Shown piece after piece: positions 27,135 through 34,559 of a stretch of DNA of 64,000 nucleotides. The stretch lies in the NCBI RefSeq assembly GCF_004801375.1, contig NZ_SSNZ01000004.1:124001-188000 (forward strand), written 5' to 3'. The notes beneath the pieces were generated by a model. It worked only from the letters and a program-made list of their open reading frames with translations. It did no database searches and was not told the DNA's origin. A program made the translations under genes and the position numbers. The first letter of the stretch is position 1, and each line of letters begins with the position of its first letter. The stretch is from Flavobacterium supellecticarium. Its GTDB lineage: Bacteria > Bacteroidota > Bacteroidia > Flavobacteriales > Flavobacteriaceae.

Positions 27135-27587
27135 TTACTTAATCCGTACACTCCATTCAAACTCCATTTCCGATACCTGATCTCCTTTTTCGTCTCTTCC
27201 GATTGATTTCATCCAAAAAGTTTGTCCTTCGCCGGTTGCAATGGTATTTTTAATTGCCGCTTCGATCAGATGACCATCGTTGCAAACAAACGTAATTCGG
27301 CCTCGTGCTTTTTTTGAAAAATTACCTTTATTATTCGCAACAAGCATCGAAATCTTTTTTCCGCTAAGCTGAATCTGGTACATCACCAAAGCACCGGTAG
27401 TCAATTCGGCTGCCATTGCCTGAACGGCAAAATACATCGAATTAAACGGATTTTGATTGAACCAGCGATGCTTGACCGTTACTTCACAGGAAACTTCCGA
27501 TATCTTTCGCACACGTACACCACTCCAAAAAGCCGATGGTAATTTAAAGAACAAGAAGGTGTTTAGTTTTGAAGGTGTAAATTTCAT
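27135..27587 (-). CDS. DUF4442 domain protein (hotdog-fold thioesterase-like)
   Basis: A 150-residue cytosolic protein covered by a DUF4442 domain: KLPSAFWSGVRVRKISEVSCEVTVKHRW, then NPFNSMYFAVQAMAAELTTGALVMYQI, the helix of the hotdog fold. Relatives of this fold act on acyl-CoA thioesters, but the DUF itself has no proven activity. It is monocistronic and separated from the downstream epimerase gene by 145 bp. Confidence 0.8.
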   Translation of the reverse strand: MKFTPSKLNTFLFFKLPSAFWSGVRVRKISEVSCEVTVKHRWFNQNPFNSMYFAVQAMAAELTTGALVMYQIQLSGKKISMLVANNKGNFSKKARGRITFVCNDGHLIEAAIKNTIATGEGQTFWMKSIGRDEKGDQVSEMEFEWSVRIK

Positions 27588-28047
27588 AAAGCCTTATTTT
27601 TCTATAAAAATACAAAAAATACTATGCGCTCATATAAAAATTTAAAAGTTACCTTACCCCCTTTTTTACAACCCCCTTTTTTTTTCAAAAATTAATCCAT
27701 CGTCTTTAGTTCCCACAAAAATGTATTATATAATGACATCCTTTAGAAACAAGACATGTACAATTTCAATACACTATTGAAAAACAAAACAAACAAATAA
27801 GACTATTCCATTTTGTCTTATATATGAGCTGAGTTTTCCCTTTTTAATACAAAACCCTTATTCTACTATACTTAACGAGTAGATAATGCGATTTCTCCGA
27901 TTTTACAATTGTTAAAAAAAAGTTAAATTAATGTACTATGTAATACAAGATACCATCCTTTAGATATATATTTGCATAAGAAAATAATAGCTAATCAATA
28001 GTATTATAAAAACGAGAATCAATCATCAATCAAAAAACAATAGTAGT
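27588..28047. other. Intergenic control region before the DUF4870-PadR operon
   Basis: 460 AT-rich bases without a credible gene. It holds two related blocks: aatgtattatataatgacat + cctttaga at 27720-27747 and a variant at 27930-27964 that ends in the same catcctttaga. A TATATTTG box at 27967-27974 directly after the second block looks like the -7 element of the operon. The leader before 28048 carries tcaatcatcaatca, which recurs in the gap 28504-28545. Confidence 0.5.
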
Positions 28048-28503
28048 ATGAACGCAACAACTAACGAAAAGAACACCGCGACGATCATGCATCTAAGCAC
28101 CTTAAGTCAGTATTTTATTCCATTTGGGAATTATTTTTTCCCGATATTAATCTGGGCTTTTAAAAAAGACAAATCCGAATTTGTGGATTACAATGGTAAA
28201 CAAACCCTTAATTTCCAATTAAGCATGTTGTTATACTCTCTAATCCTATTATTACTATCGGTACCGATATTGTTGTATACGATTTTTAAAAACATTTCAT
28301 TCAGCAACTTTGACGGTAGCGACCTGATTATCCGCGAAATGTCGACAGCCAATGTTTCCGGAATCGTAATTGTAGCCGCAATTGCCGCACTGCTATTCTG
28401 CTTTTTAAAAGTAATGGAATTTTTCCTGGTTATTTATGCCGCGGTAAAAAGCAGTAACGGACAGAAATACCATTATCCGTTAAGCATCAACTTTTTAAGA
28501 TAA
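28048..28503 (+). CDS. DUF4870 domain membrane protein
   Basis: A 151-residue inner-membrane protein of the DUF4870 (Tic20-like) type: LSTLSQYFIPFGNYFFPILIW, a short loop with DKSEFVDYNGKQTLNFQLS, and two to three more helices (LLYSLILLLLSVPILLYTIF, VIVAAIAALLFCFLKVMEFFLVIYAAV). The pattern HxSTL..Y..P.GN..FP and FVDYNGKQ.LNFQ is characteristic. Function unknown. It opens a cluster with PadR, PspC and DUF2807 genes, which suggests a membrane-stress role. Confidence 0.8.
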   Translation: MNATTNEKNTATIMHLSTLSQYFIPFGNYFFPILIWAFKKDKSEFVDYNGKQTLNFQLSMLLYSLILLLLSVPILLYTIFKNISFSNFDGSDLIIREMSTANVSGIVIVAAIAALLFCFLKVMEFFLVIYAAVKSSNGQKYHYPLSINFLR

Positions 28504-28576
28504 AAAAATCAATCATCAATCACATCATCAATCATCAATCAAAAAATGAACAGTTTAATCACAAAAAAGAAATTCT

Positions 28577-28909
28577 ATGAACATTGAGAACACTAAAGCT
28601 CAGATGCGCAAAGGAATTCTGGAATTCTGCATCCTCTCCGTGATCAAGGAAAAAGATGCCTATACATCCGAAATTCTGGACACCCTAAAAAACGCAAAAC
28701 TACTCGTTGTGGAAGGTACCGTATACCCCTTGTTGACCCGGTTAAAAAACGACGGATTATTAAACTACCGTTGGGAAGAATCGACCTCCGGGCCACCGAG
28801 AAAATACTATAGCCTAACCGAAGAAGGACACGAATTTTTAAAAGAATTAAATAGTACCTGGACAGAACTATCTGATGCAGTAACCATTATAACCAGCCAA
28901 AACCAATAG
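28577..28909 (+). CDS. PadR family transcriptional regulator
   Basis: A 110-residue winged-helix regulator: RKGILEFCILSVIKEKDAYTSEILDTL, then VVEGTVYPLLTRLKNDGLLNYRWEESTSGPPRKYYSLTEEGHEFL, the complete PadR DNA-binding domain with its GPPRKYY wing. The helix after it is short, so this is the small PadR type (PadR-s2). It probably represses the operon it sits in; the paired blocks at 27720 and 27930 are candidate operators. It ends 2 bp before the PspC gene. A 13-codon mini-frame at 28546-28587 overlaps the start. Confidence 0.88.
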   Translation: MNIENTKAQMRKGILEFCILSVIKEKDAYTSEILDTLKNAKLLVVEGTVYPLLTRLKNDGLLNYRWEESTSGPPRKYYSLTEEGHEFLKELNSTWTELSDAVTIITSQNQ

Positions 28910-28911
28910 CC

Positions 28912-30645
28912 ATGAACAAAACAGTAAGTATAAATTTAGGAGGTTTTTTCTTTCATATAGATGAAGACGCCTTTCAGAAATTGAACCGATACTTCGATGC
29001 AATCAAGCGCTCCTTATCCCCAGATGGCCGGGACGAAATTATGAATGACATCGAAAGTAGAATTGCAGAACTTTTATCGGAGAAACTTTCGAGCGACAAA
29101 CAAGTAGTAAGTCTAAACGAGATCGATCAGGTTATCGCCGTAATGGGCCAGCCGGAAGATTACCGACTGGAAGACGATGCAGATACTCCGAAACAAACCT
29201 ATACAACCTATACCACAAACGGTTCCAAAAAATTATACCGTGACAAAGAAAAGGGAATGCTTGGTGGTGTCGCCGCTGGTTTCGGGCACTATATCGGACT
29301 GGATCCGCTTTGGTTACGAATTATTCTGATCTTATTAACATTAGCCGGATTTGGAGCCGGAATTGTAGCCTATATCATTTTATGGATCCTGGTTCCGGAA
29401 GCAAAATCAACAGCCGAGAAACTGGAAATGACCGGAGAACCGATCACGATATCGAATATCGAAAAGAAGGTTCGTGAAGGCTTTGGGGAAATTACCGACA
29501 AGATCAATAATCTTGATCATCAAAAAATAGCCGATGAAGCCAAAAGTGGTGCTACAAAAGTCGCTACCACTATAGAGGATGTTTTCCTGGTAATTTTTAA
29601 AGTATTTGCCAAAGTAATCGGCGCTATAATCGTGATCTTTTCCTTAATGGGATTAATCGGAATTGTGGTCACCTCCTTTATGATGATTTTTACCGCAGCG
29701 ATTCCAAACTCTCCTTTCTTTGACTTTATGAATGCGTTTAACTATACCGATATGCCGATGTGGTTATTGGGTCTGCTAACCTTTTTAAGTATTGGAATCC
29801 CATTATTTTTCTTCTTCCTGTTAGGATTAAAAATTCTGGTAAACAACCTGCGATCTATTGGAAATGTAGCGAAATTCACCTTATTGGGAATCTGGATTAT
29901 TTCATTGATCATGTTGATCTATTTAGGAATCCGTCAGGCGACAGAAGTTGGTTTTGAAGGCAAAGTAGTCGAAAAAAAGAATATTGATTTAACCGTTAAT
30001 GACACCTTACATATTAAGATGCGTTTTAATGATTATTTCTCCAAAACAGCCGATAGCGACACCGAATTCCGATTTGCGCAGGATTCGGCACAAAACGAGG
30101 TCATTTATTCCAACAATATTGAAGTCCATATACTAAGAACGTCGGAAGCACCTTATGTTCAAATCGAAAAAGTAGCCGGAGGACATTCGTTATCCGATGC
30201 GCGTAAAAGAGCTGAAAAAATCAAATACAACTTTGAAATTAAAAACAGTACCTTATTCTTAGACAACTATTTACTGACTGGTATTGCGAATAAATACCGT
30301 AACCAAAAAGTTAAAGTATACCTATATCTTCCGGAAGGTACCATTATCCATCCGGGTGAAAATGTAGACGATTACCTGGAAAACAATTATTCGAATTATT
30401 ACCTGCAGAGTGGCAATGATCAATACCACTACCGTGTTGAAAAAGAAGAATTAAAATGTCTGGACTGCCCAATAGATGAAAATGAAGAATGGAACGAAGA
30501 TGACGCCGACAGTACCAATACTACAACAACCGTAACCATTAACGGTAAAGGGGTTCAGATTAAAGAAAATTCGAAAAAAGAAGTAACCAAAAGTGTTGAA
30601 GGTGTTGAATTGCGAAAAGATAAAATTATCATCAACACCAAATAA
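28912..30645 (+). CDS. PspC domain membrane protein
   Basis: A 577-residue protein. The N-terminal ~95 residues (SINLGGFFFHIDEDAFQKL, RDEIMNDIESRIAELL) form a domain common in Bacteroidetes PspC proteins. The PspC domain follows at about 103-165 (KLYRDKEKGMLGGVAAGFGHYIGLD and LAGFGAGIVAYIILWILVP). After it come a linker, several membrane helices (about 225-350) and a C-terminal DUF2807-like beta-rich region. It probably senses or buffers membrane stress, as PspC does in phage-shock systems. It is coupled to PadR. Confidence 0.85.
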   Translation: MNKTVSINLGGFFFHIDEDAFQKLNRYFDAIKRSLSPDGRDEIMNDIESRIAELLSEKLSSDKQVVSLNEIDQVIAVMGQPEDYRLEDDADTPKQTYTTYTTNGSKKLYRDKEKGMLGGVAAGFGHYIGLDPLWLRIILILLTLAGFGAGIVAYIILWILVPEAKSTAEKLEMTGEPITISNIEKKVREGFGEITDKINNLDHQKIADEAKSGATKVATTIEDVFLVIFKVFAKVIGAIIVIFSLMGLIGIVVTSFMMIFTAAIPNSPFFDFMNAFNYTDMPMWLLGLLTFLSIGIPLFFFFLLGLKILVNNLRSIGNVAKFTLLGIWIISLIMLIYLGIRQATEVGFEGKVVEKKNIDLTVNDTLHIKMRFNDYFSKTADSDTEFRFAQDSAQNEVIYSNNIEVHILRTSEAPYVQIEKVAGGHSLSDARKRAEKIKYNFEIKNSTLFLDNYLLTGIANKYRNQKVKVYLYLPEGTIIHPGENVDDYLENNYSNYYLQSGNDQYHYRVEKEELKCLDCPIDENEEWNEDDADSTNTTTTVTINGKGVQIKENSKKEVTKSVEGVELRKDKIIINTK

Positions 30646-30653
30646 ATGAATTG

Positions 30654-30688
30654 CGGTAAAGTCGGCCAATTCGAACGTCGGCTTTACC
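30654..30688 (+). other. Hairpin between the PspC and DUF2807 genes
   Basis: cggtaaag (30654) pairs with ctttaccg (30681) across a partly complementary loop. No long T run follows, so it may be an RNA processing or stability element rather than a terminator. Confidence 0.35.
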
Positions 30689-30729
30689 GTTTCAAAAAGA
30701 GCATCAACCAACCCTCAAAAACGAATATT

Positions 30730-31473
30730 ATGATCAAATTAGCTGTTCATTTTGCAAAAGTAGTGATTGCCGCTGCGGCAGCATTACTATTCGGTTCCTG
30801 CAACAATATCAACATGCCTAACTTTCAAAAAGTTGACGGTGACGGGCATGTAACCACTCAAACGCGAAATATTACATCAAACTTTACCGCTATTTCGGCT
30901 TCCCGCGGCTTGGAAGTTATTTTGGTACAAGCACCGGAAACTAAAATAACCGTTAAAGCCGATAGCAATTTACAAAACCACATCAAAACCGAAATCGTTG
31001 AAGGGGAATTGCGAATTACTTCCGATGTAAACATCCGAAATGCGGAATCGAAAACCGTATATGTAGCCCTTCCCAAACTCGATTCTTTTCAGGCCTCAAG
31101 TGGTGTAAGTGTGAGCAGTTCCAATGTGCTACGCAACAATACGATTGCATTTTCATCCAGTAGTGGTAGTAGTATCGACGTAAAAGTAAATGCCGAAACT
31201 ATTAGTTGTGAAAGCAGTAGCAGTAGCGAAATAAAAATTAAAGGAAAAGCAAACCGCCTGGAAACGGATTCTTCCAGTGGAAGTAGCATCGTTGCGGACA
31301 AGCTTACCGTAAAAGATGCCACCGCAGATGCCTCAAGTGGCAGTAGTATTGTACTCAATGCTATGCAAAGTCTTACTGCTGAAGCAAGCAGTGGCAGTTC
31401 GGTTTCCTATATCGGAAGTCCAAGCCTTTTAAAAAAGAAAGTCTCATCCGGTGGTAGTGTGTCACCTTACTAA
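30730..31473 (+). CDS. DUF2807 (GIN domain) lipoprotein with serine ladder
   Basis: A 247-residue lipoprotein: signal peptide ending LLFGSC, Cys24 lipidated. The rest is a DUF2807/GIN domain (ITSNFTAISASRGLEVILVQAPETKITVKADSNL), a right-handed beta-helix-like fold. From about residue 115 on, motifs of the type SSGSS recur every 20-odd residues (SSSSGSSIDV, DSSSGSSIVA, ASSGSSIVL, ASSGSSVSY), which would stack Ser residues on one face. I chose the ATG at 30730, because the signal peptide begins there. The PspC gene lies 84 bp upstream; a terminator follows. Confidence 0.82.
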   Translation: MIKLAVHFAKVVIAAAAALLFGSCNNINMPNFQKVDGDGHVTTQTRNITSNFTAISASRGLEVILVQAPETKITVKADSNLQNHIKTEIVEGELRITSDVNIRNAESKTVYVALPKLDSFQASSGVSVSSSNVLRNNTIAFSSSSGSSIDVKVNAETISCESSSSSEIKIKGKANRLETDSSSGSSIVADKLTVKDATADASSGSSIVLNAMQSLTAEASSGSSVSYIGSPSLLKKKVSSGGSVSPY

Positions 31474-31482
31474 TAAATCAGA

Positions 31483-31510
31483 AGCATCGCCATCGCGGTG
31501 CTTTTTTTTA
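31483..31510 (+). terminator. Terminator of the PadR-PspC-DUF2807 operon
   Basis: Stem agcatcgc-catc-gcggtgct with one wobble pair and eight T. Confidence 0.75.
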
Positions 31511-31595
31511 GGATTAATTTAAGGCAATCAACTGTGGAAATAGCCGGCGCGCAGCTATTTTTTACCTAAATTTGCGTTTCAAATTCAAATAGTTC

Positions 31596-32429
31596 ATGAA
31601 AAAAACGATTTTATTATTTGCCCTATTGCTTACAGCAACGCTTACATTTGCTCAGAAAAAAGAAAAACTAAAAGGTTCTAAAATTGTAACCGTTACGCAG
31701 AAAGATGTTGAAAAATTTGAAAGTCTGGAATTTGAAGATAATCTTGAAGTATTTCTGGTAAAAGGAGACAAACAGGCACTGGAAATTGAAGCCGACGACA
31801 ACCTTCACGAATCCATCAAAGCCGAAATGTACGGCAGTACCCTGCGTGTTTACACCGACAAAGACATTTCGAATGCCAAAAAACTAAGCGTTCGTGTTAC
31901 CTATACCAACGATTTAAAAATGATTTCGGCTAAAAATGAAACCAAACTAAACGCTTTGGCCGATTTACAATTGGATAACATCACGGTAAAAAATTTCGAT
32001 TATTCGAAATCCTATTTGAATGTAAAATCATCTTCTTTTACAATTTTGCTTAACGACAAAAGTAAAGCCGAATTAAACGTAAAAGCCGAATTCGCCGCTT
32101 TTGAGTTAAGTAAAAATGCTGATTTAAAGGTTTTAGTTGCCGCTGCAGAGTCTAAAATTGACTTATATCAGAAATCCACCGCAACGATCGAAGGTGATTC
32201 CGGTATTTCTAAAATCCGATTGGATAATAATGCGACCTTAAACGCGAAGAAATTTTCGGTAACCGATATGGAACTGATCACCGAATCGTATACCACGTGT
32301 ACGGTAAATGCACTTAAAACGATTAGCATCTTTGCCACCGGAAAATCCGAAATTCAGTTATTCGGAGCACCAAAAGTCGACATGAAGAATTTTGCCGATA
32401 ACGCGACCTTATATAAGAAACAACAATAA
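31596..32429 (+). CDS. DUF2807-like secreted protein
   Basis: A 277-residue exported protein with a plain signal peptide (MKKTILLFALLLTATLTFAQ, cut after TFA). The mature part follows the same plan as the DUF2807 lipoprotein upstream: VEKFESLEFEDNLEVFLVKGDKQALEIEADDNLHESI, then repeated short strands with alternating hydrophobic residues (NITVKNFDYSKSYLNV, SKAELNVKAEFAAFEL). The serine ladder of its neighbour is missing. It has its own -7 box TAAATTTG at 31567-31574 and a terminator, so it is a separate unit. Function unknown. Confidence 0.75.
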   Translation: MKKTILLFALLLTATLTFAQKKEKLKGSKIVTVTQKDVEKFESLEFEDNLEVFLVKGDKQALEIEADDNLHESIKAEMYGSTLRVYTDKDISNAKKLSVRVTYTNDLKMISAKNETKLNALADLQLDNITVKNFDYSKSYLNVKSSSFTILLNDKSKAELNVKAEFAAFELSKNADLKVLVAAAESKIDLYQKSTATIEGDSGISKIRLDNNATLNAKKFSVTDMELITESYTTCTVNALKTISIFATGKSEIQLFGAPKVDMKNFADNATLYKKQQ

Positions 32430-32431
32430 AT

Positions 32432-32461
32432 AAAAAAGCTCCTCTAACGAGGAGCTTTTTT
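32432..32461. terminator. Bidirectional terminator
   Basis: Perfect 13-bp stem aaaaaagctcctc / gaggagctttttt with loop taac, between the convergent DUF2807-like and trxB genes. Confidence 0.87.
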
Positions 32462-32483
32462 TATATCGAAAAGTGAGCGTTGC

Positions 32484-33431
32484 TTACTCTTTTGAAGCCA
32501 AATATCTTTCGGCATCCAAAGCTGCCATACATCCTGTCCCGGCTGCTGTAATCGCCTGACGGTATACATGATCGGCTGCATCACCGGCTACAAAAACACC
32601 CGGTACATTGGTTTTAGACGTTCCCGGTTCGTTGATGATATATCCGGTTTCATCCAGTTGGATATACTCTTTAAAAATATCGGTATTCGGTTGGTGACCA
32701 ATTGCTACGAAGAATCCGGTAACCGGAATTTCTCGTAGTTCTCCGGTAGTTCTGTTTTTCACACGAACCGCCGTAACCACTTGTCCGTCGCCAATTACCT
32801 CATCGGTTTCGGTGTTTAACAGGATTTCGATGTTTTCGGTTTTACGAACACGATCTTCCATGATACGAGACGCACGGAATTTTTCGCTACGCACCAACAT
32901 TGTCACTTTACGACACAATTTAGACAAGTAATGTGCTTCTTCACAGGCACTATCACCGGCTCCTACGATAATCACATCCTGATTGCGGTAGAAAAATCCG
33001 TCGCAAACCGCACAAGCCGAAACACCACCTCCTAATTGCAGGTATTTTTGTTCGGATGGTAATCCTAAATATTTAGCAGAAGCACCGGTACTGATAATTA
33101 CCGTCTCACAATGGATTTCTTTGGTATCGTTGATCCAAACTTTATGTACCGGTCCGGAAAAGTCCACTTTTGTAGCCCATCCGTCTCTAACATCGGTACC
33201 AAAACGTTTGGCTTGGTCCTGTAACTGTACCATCATTTCCGGTCCGGTTACACCATCCGGATAGCCCGGAAAGTTTTCCACTTCGTTGGTTGTTGTTAAT
33301 TGTCCGCCCGGTTGTGTTCCCTGGTATAGCACCGGATTCATGTTTGCTCTGGCTGCGTAAATCGCTGCAGTATAGCCCGCAGGTCCCGAACCAATAATCA
33401 AACATTTTACTTTTTCAATGGTATCTGACAT
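32484..33431 (-). CDS. trxB: Thioredoxin-disulfide reductase
   Basis: A 315-residue flavoenzyme that reduces thioredoxin with NADPH. FAD motif GSGPAGYTAAIYAARANM (14-31), redox-active CAVC at 140-143 followed by DG, NADPH motif VGAGDSACEEAHYL, and the closing FVAGDAADHVYRQAITAAGTGC. All key residues are present and the length is normal. A TACATTTG box at 33467-33460 (minus strand) lies upstream and could be its -7 element. It is transcribed away from the tRNA-Pro gene. Confidence 0.96.
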   Translation of the reverse strand: MSDTIEKVKCLIIGSGPAGYTAAIYAARANMNPVLYQGTQPGGQLTTTNEVENFPGYPDGVTGPEMMVQLQDQAKRFGTDVRDGWATKVDFSGPVHKVWINDTKEIHCETVIISTGASAKYLGLPSEQKYLQLGGGVSACAVCDGFFYRNQDVIIVGAGDSACEEAHYLSKLCRKVTMLVRSEKFRASRIMEDRVRKTENIEILLNTETDEVIGDGQVVTAVRVKNRTTGELREIPVTGFFVAIGHQPNTDIFKEYIQLDETGYIINEPGTSKTNVPGVFVAGDAADHVYRQAITAAGTGCMAALDAERYLASKE

Positions 33432-33549
33432 AATTCTGTTTTTATTTTTTTAGCGATAGCAAATGTAAGCCTTAATTAAAAAAGATGTACACAAAATAGA
33501 TCAGTTTTAACTATGCCAAAATAAAAATGATTTATTTTTTAAAAAGGTT

Positions 33550-33578
33550 TTGCAATTTAAAATTAAGTTCTATATTTG
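33550..33578 (+). promoter_or_regulatory. Promoter of the tRNA-Pro gene and array
   Basis: TTG at 33550-33552 and TATATTTG at 33571-33578 with 18 bp between them: a near-perfect Bacteroidetes promoter, 21 bp before the tRNA. Confidence 0.7.
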
Positions 33579-33599
33579 CACCCACAATAACAGACCGCA

Positions 33600-33674
33600 C
33601 GGGGTGTAGCGTAGCCCGGTCATCGCGCCTGGTTTGGGACCAGGAGGTCGCAGGTTCGAATCCTGCCACCCCGA
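33600..33674 (+). tRNA. tRNA-Pro (anticodon TGG)
   Basis: A complete cloverleaf: acceptor cggggtg / caccccg with discriminator A, D arm gcg...cgc, anticodon stem cctgg / ccagg around loop tttggga (anticodon TGG), variable aggtc, T arm gcagg-ttcgaat-cctgc. No CCA is encoded. It has a strong promoter and is followed within 6 bases by a terminator. It is the source of the pseudo-tRNA units downstream. Confidence 0.96.
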
Positions 33675-33676
33675 CA

Positions 33677-33708
33677 GAAAGCTCTAACGAAAGTTAGGGC
33701 TTTTTTTG
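33677..33708 (+). terminator. tRNA-Pro terminator (first of seven)
   Basis: Stem gctctaac / gttagggc closed by a GAAA tetraloop, with seven T. It starts three bases after the tRNA discriminator base, so it should stop most transcripts from the tRNA promoter. Confidence 0.85.
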
Positions 33709-33725
33709 TATTATAGTTTTCTAAA

Positions 33726-33790
33726 TGGTGAACGGTTATCGCGTCCCGATTGCAATCGGGAAGATCGCAGGTTCGAATCCTGTCACCACG
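33726..33790 (+). pseudogene. tRNA-Pro-derived pseudo-tRNA, unit 1
   Basis: Acceptor-like ends tggtga / tcacca pair perfectly. The left D-arm half is missing, the anticodon stem is replaced by the palindrome TCCCGATTGCAATCGGGA, and the T arm gcaggttcgaatcctgt is kept. Confidence 0.8.
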
Positions 33791-33842
33791 ACAGAAAGCT
33801 CTAACGAAAGTTAGGGCTTTTTTTGTATTATAGTTTTCTAAC

Positions 33843-33907
33843 TGGTGAACGGTTATCGCGTCCCGATTGCAATCGGGAAGATCGCAGGTTCGAATCCTGT
33901 CACCACG
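33843..33907 (+). pseudogene. tRNA-Pro-derived pseudo-tRNA, unit 2
   Basis: Same as unit 1 (tggtga / tcacca ends, perfect central palindrome, intact T loop). Confidence 0.8.
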
Positions 33908-33960
33908 ACAGAAAGCTCTAACGAAAGTTAGGGCTTTTTTTGTACTATAGTTTTTCTAAC

Positions 33961-34025
33961 AGGTGAACGGTTATCGCGTCCCGATTGCGATCGGGAAGAT
34001 CGCAGGTTCGAATCCTGTCACCACG
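33961..34025 (+). pseudogene. tRNA-Pro-derived pseudo-tRNA, unit 3
   Basis: 5' end aggtga, 3' end tcaccac. The central stem has a changed loop (ttgcgat instead of ttgcaat), which leaves the 5-bp stem intact. T loop ttcgaat kept. Confidence 0.8.
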
Positions 34026-34078
34026 ACAGAAAGCTCTAACGAAAGTTAGGGCTTTTTTTGTATTATAGTTTTTCTAAC

Positions 34079-34144
34079 AGGTGAACGGTTATCGCGTCCC
34101 GATTGCAATCGGGAAGATCGCAGGTTCGAACCCTGCCACACCGA
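34079..34144 (+). pseudogene. tRNA-Pro-derived pseudo-tRNA, unit 4
   Basis: 5' end aggtga, perfect central palindrome, T loop ttcgaac, 3' end ccacaccga, a state between units 1-3 and the true tRNA end. Confidence 0.8.
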
Positions 34145-34195
34145 TAGAAAGCTCTAACGAAAGTTAGGGCTTTTTTGTATTATAATTTTTCTAAC

Positions 34196-34261
34196 AGGTG
34201 AACGGTTATCGCGTCCCGATTGCGATCGGGAAGATCGCAGGTTCAAATCCTGCCACCCCGA
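34196..34261 (+). pseudogene. tRNA-Pro-derived pseudo-tRNA, unit 5
   Basis: Central stem with the ttgcgat loop as in unit 3. The T loop has a G-to-A change (ttcaaat). The 3' end ccaccccga is identical to that of the functional tRNA-Pro. Confidence 0.8.
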
Positions 34262-34313
34262 CAGAAAGCTCTAACGAAAGTTAGGGCTTTTTTTGTATTA
34301 TAGTTTTTCTAAC

Positions 34314-34379
34314 AGGTGAACGGTTATCGCGTCCCGATTGCAATCGGGAAGATCGCAGGTTCGAACCCTGCCACCCCGA
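34314..34379 (+). pseudogene. tRNA-Pro-derived pseudo-tRNA, unit 6
   Basis: Perfect central palindrome, T loop ttcgaac, 3' end ccaccccga as in the functional tRNA. The last terminator (34386-34412) follows and the AT-rich island begins. Confidence 0.8.
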
Positions 34380-34559
34380 CAGAAAGCTCTAACGAAAGTT
34401 AGGGCTTTTTTTGTTTTTGGACTTTATATATTTTACTATCCTATAGAATTTAATATTTTCATTAATAAATATTTTTCTATTTTTATATCTTATTTCAAGG
34501 AATAGCCATGATGAGTTTCGTAAAAAAGAGGTTATCTGAAATACCTTAAAAATCCGTAA

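Larger units (their letters stand above)
33600..34412 (+). repeat. tRNA-Pro with six tandem pseudo-tRNA/terminator units (117-118 bp period)
   Basis: The tRNA-Pro terminator starts at 33681. Copies of it begin at 33798, 33915, 34033, 34151, 34268 and 34386, so the period is 117, 117, 118, 118, 117, 118. Each terminator reads gctctaac-gaaa-gttagggc with 6-7 T (a GAAA tetraloop). Between consecutive terminators lies a spacer gtattatag-tttttctaa and a tRNA-like element of about 65 nt. No open reading frame spans the array. The copies differ by only a few bases, so the amplification is recent or kept uniform by gene conversion. Confidence 0.92.

Noticed and set aside
33726..34379. Six extra functional tRNA genes
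   Set aside because: The left D-arm half is missing, the anticodon stem-loop is a palindrome that leaves a 6-nt or smaller loop, and the acceptor stem is incomplete. They cannot be ordinary tRNAs.
33600..34412. CRISPR array
   Set aside because: The repeats are 117-118 bp with no unique spacers, each contains a tRNA-like element and a terminator, and no cas gene is near.
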